Assembly: GCA_034666985.1 (NCBI GenBank)
Contig: JAXDKS010000045.1
Coordinates: forward strand, 62,001-126,000
Direction: 5' to 3'
Length of the DNA: 64,000 nucleotides
From: DATARR01 sp034666985
GTDB lineage: Bacteria > Acidobacteriota > Thermoanaerobaculia > Multivoradales > UBA5704
Within the stretch, counting starts at the first letter, position 1. Each line of letters opens with the position of its first letter. The notes under the pieces were generated by a model. It saw only the letters and a list, made by a program, of their open reading frames with translations. It ran no database searches and was not told where the DNA came from. The translations under genes and the position numbers were made by a program. Shown in pieces: positions 44,120-51,078 of the stretch.

Positions 44120-45213
44120 GAGCCCTGACCTGCCTCCTCCTGACCTTGCTCGCCCTGCCGGCGTGCCACCAGGCCTCCCCCGAGGCGGTCGACACCGCCG
44201 AAGCCGTCCCCGTGACGGTGGCGGCGGCGCGCTCCGGCCCGATCCGCCCCGTGATCGCCGCCACCGGACAGATGAAGCCGGCGATCGGGGCCGAGCTGGT
44301 GGTCGTCCCGCCCCAGGAGGCCCGCATCGCGGAGATGCCGAAGGCGGAGGGAGACCGGGTGCGCCGCGGCGACCTGCTGGTCCGCTTCGAGATCCCGAGC
44401 CTGGAGGCGGACGCCACCGCCCGGCGCGCGGACCTGGCGCGGGCCCAGGCGCAGCTCGAGACGGCGCGGCAGAACGCCACCCGCCTCTCCGGGCTGTTCC
44501 AGCGCGGCATCGCCGCCCGCAAGGAGGTGGAGGACGCCCAGCGCGACCTCGCCCAGGCGGAGGCGACAGTGACCGAGGCCCGCGGCGCCACGTCGGCCGC
44601 CGGCCGGCTCGCCGGCCGCGCGGTGGTGCGGGCGCCGTTCGCCGGCGTCGTCGTGGGCCGCACGCGCCAGGTGGGGGACATCGTCGATCCCGCGGCTTCC
44701 GAGCCCCTGCTGCGCGTCATCGATCCGTCCCGGCTGCAGGTGGAGGCCGCGGTGCCGGCGAGGGACCTCGGCCGGGTGCTGGAGGGCAGCCCGGCGCGGG
44801 TGCGCGGCGCCGGCTACCCCGACGAGCAGGCCCGCGTCATCGCCCGGCCGCCGGCCGTCGATCCGGTCACGGGGACCGCCCTGGTGCGGCTCGCCTTCGC
44901 CGCCCCCACCCGCCGGCCGGCCGGGCTGGCGGTGAACGTCGAGATCCTGGGCGAGGAGCACCCCGCCGCCATCCTGGTGCCGGCCGATGCCCTCATTCAG
45001 GAGGGGCCGGAGAGCTTCGTGTTCACGGTGGACGCCCAGAAGAAGGCCCACCGCCGCAAGGTCGAGGTCGGCGTGGTGGCCGGCGGTCAGGCGGAGATCC
45101 TCTCCGGGGTCAAGGCCGGCGAGACGGTGGTGGTGCGCGGCCAGACGACGCTCCCCGACGGTGCCACCGTAGAAATGACTGAGACGACGGAGACGACGGA
45201 GTCGGCGCCGTGA
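44116..45213 (+). CDS. RND efflux periplasmic adaptor (second system)
   Basis: 365 aa from a GTG overlapping the TolC stop. The signal peptide ends in lipobox LPAC, so it is a lipoprotein. The order is lipoyl half, alpha-hairpin (about residues 95-160: ADLARAQAQLETARQNATRL), second lipoyl half (VVRAPFAGVVVGRTRQVGD), beta-barrel and membrane-proximal domain. It bridges the TolC and RND subunits encoded on either side. A low-complexity TETTETTES stretch lies at the C-terminus. Confidence 0.92.
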   Translation: MRALTCLLLTLLALPACHQASPEAVDTAEAVPVTVAAARSGPIRPVIAATGQMKPAIGAELVVVPPQEARIAEMPKAEGDRVRRGDLLVRFEIPSLEADATARRADLARAQAQLETARQNATRLSGLFQRGIAARKEVEDAQRDLAQAEATVTEARGATSAAGRLAGRAVVRAPFAGVVVGRTRQVGDIVDPAASEPLLRVIDPSRLQVEAAVPARDLGRVLEGSPARVRGAGYPDEQARVIARPPAVDPVTGTALVRLAFAAPTRRPAGLAVNVEILGEEHPAAILVPADALIQEGPESFVFTVDAQKKAHRRKVEVGVVAGGQAEILSGVKAGETVVVRGQTTLPDGATVEMTETTETTESAP

Positions 45214-48200
45214 ACGTCGCCCGCTTCGCCGAGAGCCAGGGCCGAGCGGTGATCCTCGTCACCCTGCTGCTGGCGGGCGCCGGGGCCCTGGTGCTGCCGT
45301 CGCTGTCGAGCGACATCTATCCGCCGCTCCAGTTCCCCCGCCTGCTGGTGATCGCCCACAGTGGCTCGCTGCCCGCCCGCTCCATGATGACCTCGGTGAC
45401 CCGGCCGCTGGAGCAGGCGGCCATGGAGGTGCCGGGCATCCGCCGGGTGCGCTCGACGACCTTCCGGGGCGCCACCGAGATCTCGGCCCAGTTCGCGCCG
45501 GACACCGACATGGGAGCGGCCCTGCAGCAGCTCCAGAACCTCGTCACCGAGGTGCGCCAGGACCTTCCCGCGGAGACCACCCTCTCGGTCGAGCGCCTGA
45601 CGGTGAGCTCCTTCCCCATGCTCAGCCTCAACCTGACCGGCGGCCTCTCCATCCCCGACCTCAACGACCAGGCCTTCTTCGTCGTCCGCCCGGCGCTGGC
45701 CCGGGTCCCCGGCGTGGGCCGCGTCGAGGTCTCCGCCACCGATACGCGGGAGATCGAGGTGGCGGCCGATCCGGACCGCCTGCTGGCGGCCGGCCTGACC
45801 GTGGACGACGTGGTCACCGCGCTGCGCGCCGCCAACCGCCTGGCGCCCGTGGGGCGCTACGCCGCCGGCGGCCTCGAGCACCTGGTGCTCGCCTCGGGGC
45901 TCTGGGGCTCCGCCGCCGAGATCGCGCGTACGCCGGTGGCCGTCCGCAACGGCGCCACCGTGCGGGTGGCCGACGTGGCCGACGTCTTTCCCGGCGCCCC
46001 GGACCGCACCGCCCTGATCACCGGCAACGGCCGCGACGCCGCGGTGGTCAGCATCTCGCAGCAGCCGGGGGCGAGCATCCTGGCGGTCAAGGCGGGGATC
46101 GAGCAGACGCTGAACGACCTCGCGCACACGCTCCCCTCGGGGCTGCGCCTGTCGAAGGTCTACGACCTGGCGGAGTTCGTCGCGACCGCCATCGCCAACG
46201 TGCGCGACGCCATCCTCATCGGCGGCGTGCTGGCCGTGCTGGTGCTCCTCCTCTTCCTGCGCGACTGGCGGGTGACCCTGATCGCCTCCATCACCCTGCC
46301 GCTCACCGTGCTCGCCACCTTCCTCTTCATGAAGCTGCTGGGCGAGTCGATCAACCTGATGTCGATGGGTGGCCTGGCGGTGGCCATCGGCCTGGTGATC
46401 GACGACGCGGTGGTGATGGTGGAGAACATCCACCGCCGGCTGCGCAGCGGCCGCGGGGACGCGGCGATCGAGGAGGCGACGGCGGAGCTGATCGCACCGG
46501 TGGTGGGCTCCACCCTGACGACGGTGGTGGTGCTGGCGCCGCTCGGCTTCCTTTCCGGCGTGGTGGGACAGTTCTTCCGCGCCCTGTCGCTGACCCTGTC
46601 GGTCTCCGTGCTGGTGTCGCTCGTGCTCTCGCTCACTCTCATCCCGCTGCTCTCGCACTTCGCCTACCGCGGCGGCGAGCATGGCCGGGAGGAGCGGCCG
46701 AGCCGCCTGGAGGGGGCCTACGCGCGGGCCTTGAACGCCTCGGTGCACCGCCCCTGGCTGGCCGTGGCCGCCGCTCTCGTGCTGGCCGTGGCGGGATACC
46801 TCCTCTACCGGGGGATGCCGAGCGGCTTCCTGCCGCCCATGGACGAGGGAGGCTTCGTCATCGACTACCTGACTCCGCCGGGCACGGCGCTCGCGGAGAC
46901 CGACCGGCTAGTGCGCAAGATCGAGGCCGAGGTCGCGAAGACCCCCGAGGTGGCGGCCTTCTCCCGCCGCACCGGGGCGGAGCTGGGCCTCTTCGCCACC
47001 CAGCTCAACAAGGGGGACATCCTGGTGCGGCTGAAGCCCCGGTCGCAGCGCCAACGCCGCGCCGAGGAGGTGATCGCGGACCTGCGCCCGAAGCTCTCCG
47101 AGGCCGCTCCCGGGGTGGACCTGGAGTTCGTCCAGCTCCTGCAGGACATGATCGGCGACCTCGAAGGGGCCGCGGAGCCGCTGGAGGTGAAGATCTTCGG
47201 GGATGACTCCGCGACGCTCACCCGTCTGGCGGAGCAGGTGCAGAGCGAGATGGAAGGGGTGCAGGGAGTGGTGGACCTGGTGGGCCCCCAGCAGGGCGCC
47301 CCCGAGACCACCTGGCGGATCGATCCGGAGGCCGCCGGCCGTGCCGGGCTCACCATCGAGCAGGTCCAGGCCCAGCTCGCCACCGCCTGGCTGGGCGAGA
47401 CGGCCACCGACCTGCAACTAGGGGACCGCACCATCCCCGTGCGGGTGCGCTACCCGGACGCCGACCGTCTCGATCCCACGCGCCTGGCGCGCCTCAGCCT
47501 GAAGACCCCCGACGGCCGCCTCGTGCCGCTGTCGAACGTCGCCGTGCCGGTGGTCACCACGGGCGACGGCGAGCTCACCCGCGAGAACCTGCGTCAGGTG
47601 GCCCTGGTGACCGGGCGGCTGGAGAACCGCGACCTGGGCAGCGCGGCCACCGAGATTCAGGGCAAGCTGCGGCGCCTCAAGCTGCCGGTGGGCTACTCCA
47701 CGGAGGTGGGAGGCCAATACGAATCGCAGCGCCAGGCCTTCCGCGAGTTGCTCCTGGTCTTCGGCGCCGCCGCCGCGCTGGTGCTGCTCGTGCTGGTGAT
47801 CGAGTTCCGCGCCGTGATCCCCGCGCTCATCCTCCTCCTCGCGGCGCCGCTCTCCTTCGGCGGCTCTTTCCTCCTCCTGCGGCTCGCCGGCTCGGAGCTG
47901 GACGTCTCCTCCTCCATGGGATTGATCCTGCTCGTGGGCCTGGTGGTGAAGAACGGCATCGTGATGCTCGACTACGCCCACCGCCTCCACGCGGAGGGCC
48001 AGCCGTTCGTCGACGCAGTCGCCCACGCGGCGCGGGTGCGCCTGCGGCCGATCCTGATGACCACCCTCTGCACCCTGTTCGGCCTGCTGCCCCTGGCGCT
48101 GGGCCTGGGGGCGGGCGCCGAGCTCCAGAAGCCCCTGGCGCTGGCGGTGATCGGCGGATTGGGGCTGTCGACTCTGGTGACGCTGTTCGCGGTGCCTTCG

Positions 48201-48227
48201 GCGTACGTGGCGTTAAAGCGGAAGTAG
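45210..48227 (+). CDS. RND efflux pump (second system)
   Basis: 1005 aa, starting at a GTG that overlaps the adaptor stop by 4 bp. Twelve membrane helices and both porter/docking loops are present. Helix 4 reads IGLVIDDAVVMVENIHRRL with the paired aspartates of drug-type pumps, although the protein is shorter than AcrB and its N-terminus resembles metal/small-molecule RND families. The conserved Lys lies in LVGLVVKNGIVMLDYAH. The gene ends inside a long bidirectional hairpin. As the end of a two-component/ArnT operon it may export an envelope-acting agent; the substrate is inference. Confidence 0.93.
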   Translation: MNVARFAESQGRAVILVTLLLAGAGALVLPSLSSDIYPPLQFPRLLVIAHSGSLPARSMMTSVTRPLEQAAMEVPGIRRVRSTTFRGATEISAQFAPDTDMGAALQQLQNLVTEVRQDLPAETTLSVERLTVSSFPMLSLNLTGGLSIPDLNDQAFFVVRPALARVPGVGRVEVSATDTREIEVAADPDRLLAAGLTVDDVVTALRAANRLAPVGRYAAGGLEHLVLASGLWGSAAEIARTPVAVRNGATVRVADVADVFPGAPDRTALITGNGRDAAVVSISQQPGASILAVKAGIEQTLNDLAHTLPSGLRLSKVYDLAEFVATAIANVRDAILIGGVLAVLVLLLFLRDWRVTLIASITLPLTVLATFLFMKLLGESINLMSMGGLAVAIGLVIDDAVVMVENIHRRLRSGRGDAAIEEATAELIAPVVGSTLTTVVVLAPLGFLSGVVGQFFRALSLTLSVSVLVSLVLSLTLIPLLSHFAYRGGEHGREERPSRLEGAYARALNASVHRPWLAVAAALVLAVAGYLLYRGMPSGFLPPMDEGGFVIDYLTPPGTALAETDRLVRKIEAEVAKTPEVAAFSRRTGAELGLFATQLNKGDILVRLKPRSQRQRRAEEVIADLRPKLSEAAPGVDLEFVQLLQDMIGDLEGAAEPLEVKIFGDDSATLTRLAEQVQSEMEGVQGVVDLVGPQQGAPETTWRIDPEAAGRAGLTIEQVQAQLATAWLGETATDLQLGDRTIPVRVRYPDADRLDPTRLARLSLKTPDGRLVPLSNVAVPVVTTGDGELTRENLRQVALVTGRLENRDLGSAATEIQGKLRRLKLPVGYSTEVGGQYESQRQAFRELLLVFGAAAALVLLVLVIEFRAVIPALILLLAAPLSFGGSFLLLRLAGSELDVSSSMGLILLVGLVVKNGIVMLDYAHRLHAEGQPFVDAVAHAARVRLRPILMTTLCTLFGLLPLALGLGAGAELQKPLALAVIGGLGLSTLVTLFAVPSAYVALKRK

Positions 48228-48278
48228 GGTTGCGCTGTGCGCACCATGGGCGCTGAAGGTGCGCACAGCGCACCCTAC
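48224..48278. terminator. Long bidirectional hairpin holding both convergent stop codons
   Basis: The left arm (48224-48245) and right arm (48258-48278) pair over 21 bp with a single bulged T and a 12-nt loop; they share GTAGGGT and GCGCTGTGCGCACC. The RND stop TAG and the NRAMP stop TAG are placed symmetrically in the two arms. The hairpin resembles dispersed palindromes of the GTAGGGTGCGC type seen at gene ends in many bacteria. It very likely terminates or protects both transcripts. Confidence 0.8.
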
Positions 48279-50209
48279 TCCGCCGGAATCACCATCACCG
48301 GGATCTTCACCTGGTGGCGCAGGCGCTCGACCGAGGTGCCGTGGACGAGGTCGCCCATGCGGCGGTGGCCGTGGCTGCCCAGGACGATGATCTCCGGCTC
48401 GTGCCGCGCGACCAGGGCGGCCAGCTCGGCCGCGGGCTCGCCGAAGCCGAGGTCGTAGCTCGCGTCGACCCCCATCTCGCCCAGCTCCTTGGCGTAGAGC
48501 TCCAGCCGCTGCTGGTCTCCCCGCGCCTCGCTGTCGCTCAGCTCACCGCCCATCACCAGGGCGCCTCCCGACTCCACGACGTGGAACAGCAGCAGCTTGG
48601 CTCCCCGGCCGCCGGCCCGGACGAGGGTCACGGAGTTCGAGAGCACGGCCTTGTCGGCGCGGGAGAAGTCCACGGCCGCGGCGATGAGGCGCGGCGAGCG
48701 CGGCGGCTCGATCTCCGGCACTTCACTCGGCCCGTGGACACCCACCAGGGCCCCCACCGGATCCCCCCGCCGCCGCTCCAGGGCGGGCACCACCATCACG
48801 TAGGCGAGCAGGGCGATCAGTCCCACCGACAGCGGCACCGCCGTCGCCCAGAGCACCCAGGCGTGGCTCCCCGCCCCCTGGATCCCGTCCACGAGGGCGT
48901 CGAACACCAGCTTGAGGTTGAGGGCGGCGATCACCAACGCCACCACCCAGCCGCTGACCTGCGCCCAGCGGCCGATGGCGTACTGCCCCATCCACCGGCG
49001 GTCCGAGACCACCTGGATCAGGGGGATGACGGCGAAGGAGAGCTGGAGCGACAGGACCACCTGCGACAGCACCAGCAGGTCCCCCGTCGCCCGCTCACCG
49101 AAGAACACGATGGTTATCACCGCCGGCACGATGGCGAGCGCCCGGGTGAGGAGCCGCCGGACGATGGGGCGCAGGCGGATGCGGACGAACCCCTCCATCA
49201 CCACCTGCCCCGCCAGCGTCCCTGTGATGGTCGAGGACTGGCCGGCGGCGATCAATGCCACGGCAAAGGCGATGGGGGCGACCTTGGCCCCCAGCAACGG
49301 CTCGAGCAGGCGGTGGGCGTCCTGGATCTCGGCGACGTTGAACAGGCCGGCCTTGAAGAAGGTGGCGCCGGCCAGCACCAGCAGGGCGGCGTTGACCAGC
49401 AGGGCGCCGTTCAGGGCGATCACCGAGTCGATGATGTTGAAGCGGATGGCCTGACGGATGCCCGTCGGCGTGTGGGCATTGCGCCGCGACTGCACCAGCG
49501 CCGAATGGAGATAGAGGTTGTGGGGCATCACCGTGGCGCCCAGGATGCCGATGGCGAGGAAGAGCGCCCCCTCGCCGGGCAGTTGGGGCATGAGGCCGGC
49601 CGCCATGGGCCCCCACTGGGGGCGGGAGAGGAAGACCTCGATGGCCAGACAGATGCCGATGGTGAGCACCAGGGTGAGGATGAACGCCTCCATCAGCCGC
49701 ACGCCCTTGTGGTGGAGGAGGAGGAGCACGAAGGTGTCGAGCGCCGTGATGAACACGGCCAGCAGCAGGGGCATGCCGAAGAGGAGCTGGAGGCCGATGG
49801 CCGAGCCCAGCACCTCCGCCAGGTCGCATGCCGCGATGGCCACCTCGGCCAGGATCCACAGCAACCAGGAAATCCGGCGGTGGAACATGGCGCGGCAGGC
49901 CTGGGCGAGGTCCATGCCGGTGACGATGCCGAGCCGGGCCGAGAAGCTCTGGAGGAGGATCGCCATGAGGTTCGACATCACCAGCACCCAGAGCAGGCGG
50001 TAGCCGAACTTGGAGCCGGCGGCGATGTCGGTGGCCCAGTTGCCCGGGTCCATGTAGCCGACGCTGACCAGGTAGGCCGGGCCGCTGAAGGCGAACAGGC
50101 GGCGCCAGAAGGAGAGCTGGCGGGGGATTTCGACGGAGCCGTGCACCTCCGAGAGGGACGGCTGGTGAGGCTCCGTAGGAGGTGCCGAGACGTTCACGGT
50201 CCGCAGCAT
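48275..50209 (-). CDS. mntH: NRAMP-family divalent metal transporter fused to a universal stress domain
   Basis: 644 aa from the ATG at 50209; a TTG at 50233 is also open. Residues about 40-450 are an NRAMP transporter: DPGNW in helix 1 (metal-binding Asp/Asn), the helix 6 motif ILGATVMPHNLYLHSAL with MPH, and eleven or so helices. It should import Mn2+ or Fe2+ with protons. Residues about 500-644 are a Usp domain ending GSHGHRRMGDLVHGTSVERL, the ATP-binding pattern of UspFG-type proteins. The Usp domain may tune transport by nucleotide binding. It converges on the RND gene and is a single gene. Confidence 0.9.
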   Translation of the reverse strand: MLRTVNVSAPPTEPHQPSLSEVHGSVEIPRQLSFWRRLFAFSGPAYLVSVGYMDPGNWATDIAAGSKFGYRLLWVLVMSNLMAILLQSFSARLGIVTGMDLAQACRAMFHRRISWLLWILAEVAIAACDLAEVLGSAIGLQLLFGMPLLLAVFITALDTFVLLLLHHKGVRLMEAFILTLVLTIGICLAIEVFLSRPQWGPMAAGLMPQLPGEGALFLAIGILGATVMPHNLYLHSALVQSRRNAHTPTGIRQAIRFNIIDSVIALNGALLVNAALLVLAGATFFKAGLFNVAEIQDAHRLLEPLLGAKVAPIAFAVALIAAGQSSTITGTLAGQVVMEGFVRIRLRPIVRRLLTRALAIVPAVITIVFFGERATGDLLVLSQVVLSLQLSFAVIPLIQVVSDRRWMGQYAIGRWAQVSGWVVALVIAALNLKLVFDALVDGIQGAGSHAWVLWATAVPLSVGLIALLAYVMVVPALERRRGDPVGALVGVHGPSEVPEIEPPRSPRLIAAAVDFSRADKAVLSNSVTLVRAGGRGAKLLLFHVVESGGALVMGGELSDSEARGDQQRLELYAKELGEMGVDASYDLGFGEPAAELAALVARHEPEIIVLGSHGHRRMGDLVHGTSVERLRHQVKIPVMVIPAE

Positions 50210-50255
50210 CCCCGGAAGGGCGCAGGCTGTCAAGCGCCTGCGTTGCTATTTAACT

Positions 50256-50756
50256 CTACGAACCCGGCGGCTTCTCAGGCTCCGGTTTCTCAGGTTTCTC
50301 TGCCGGCTCCCCCGCGGCTCCTGCCCGGCCGTTCTTTCCGAAGAAAAATTCGAAGGCGTCGAGCGGCTTTTTTTCAGCGGGCGGCGCCTTTTTCGCTTCG
50401 CCTCCCGGCGCCGCGGCGCTGCGGCCGAAGAAATACTGGAAGGCGTCCATCCGGGGGGCAGGCGGCGCCGGCTTCGGGGTCTCCGGCTGAGGGGCCGGGT
50501 TCAGGGGAGGCGCCGGGGCAGCCACAGGAGCCGGCGTCGGGGCTGGGGCCTCCGCCTCCTCCTTCTTGTCCTTTTCGTCCTTGCTGTCCTTGCTGTCCTT
50601 TTTGTCCTTCTTCCCAAAGAAATACTTGAAGGCATCCGGCTTCTTCGCCGGCTCCGCAGGCTTCGTTTCCGCGGGGGGTTGAGACTCCTGCGCCAGGGCC
50701 ACGGCCGGGCCAAGAAGGAGTGAGGCGAGGGCGAGGAGAAGGAAACGTCGCGGCAT
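50256..50756 (-). CDS. Exported disordered protein with three DAFxxFFG motifs
   Basis: 166 aa. A signal peptide (RRFLLLALASLLLGPAVALA) is followed by mostly Pro/Ala/Lys-rich sequence that is probably disordered. Three short motifs stand out: DAFKYFFGKK (residue 41), DAFQYFFGRS (104) and DAFEFFFGKN (133). Between the first two is a KDSKD-type charged microsatellite. No family recognised. The repeated aromatic motif set in flexible linkers suggests multivalent docking to a periplasmic or outer-membrane partner. It lies 47 bp upstream of the NRAMP gene on the same strand and diverges from the copper operon. Confidence 0.6.
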   Translation of the reverse strand: MPRRFLLLALASLLLGPAVALAQESQPPAETKPAEPAKKPDAFKYFFGKKDKKDSKDSKDEKDKKEEAEAPAPTPAPVAAPAPPLNPAPQPETPKPAPPAPRMDAFQYFFGRSAAAPGGEAKKAPPAEKKPLDAFEFFFGKNGRAGAAGEPAEKPEKPEPEKPPGS

Positions 50757-50807
50757 CGTGGGGTCCCCCGAAAGTCCGCACCCATTCTACTCCTCCCTCC
50801 ACAATCC

Positions 50808-50837
50808 TTCGCCTGGAATAGGGGTGGGGGGTATACA
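50808..50837 (+). promoter_or_regulatory. Promoter/operator of the copper operon (CsoR-type site)
   Basis: TTCGCC (50808-50813) and TATACA (50832-50837) are 18 bp apart. The spacer is the G-tract ATAGGGGTGGGGGGTAT (50818-50834), with T/A-rich flanks. CsoR operators characteristically carry such G/C-tracts between TA-rich ends, and the CsoR gene is third in the operon. Copper would release the repressor. Confidence 0.65.
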
Positions 50838-50850
50838 CGTTTTCCAGGTC

Positions 50851-51078
50851 ATGCAACACCTCACCCTCCAGATCGAAGGCATGAGCTGCGGGCACTGCGT
50901 GGCCCGCGTCGAGAAGACTCTTTCCAGGCTGGACGGCGTGCACGTCGGTCGCGTCGACCTCGGCTCCGCCGAGATCGACTACGATCCGGCGCGCACCCCG
51001 TTCGCGCGCATCCGCCAGGCGATCGACGACGCCGGCTACACGGCCCGCCCCGTGGAGGCCACCGAGAGGCTGGCATGA
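50851..51078 (+). CDS. copZ: Copper chaperone, heavy-metal-associated domain
   Basis: 75 aa from the ATG at 50851; the frame is open to 50758 but that part overlaps the promoter. A single HMA domain with the metal loop GMSCGHC and the family pattern LTLQIEGMSCGHCVARVEKT, ending in IRQAIDDAGY. It carries Cu(I) to the P-type ATPase encoded next (4-bp overlap). It is the first gene of copZ-copA-csoR. Confidence 0.9.
   Translation: MQHLTLQIEGMSCGHCVARVEKTLSRLDGVHVGRVDLGSAEIDYDPARTPFARIRQAIDDAGYTARPVEATERLA

Noticed and set aside
45210..48227. Heavy-metal (CzcA-type) RND pump
   Set aside because: Helix 4 has the paired aspartates IDDAVVMVEN rather than the single-Asp pattern usual for Czc/Cus metal pumps, so a metal substrate is not supported although not excluded.
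48314..50629. 771-codon plus-strand frame
   Set aside because: Shadow of the NRAMP-Usp gene; composition is His/Gln/Gly-rich with no domain.
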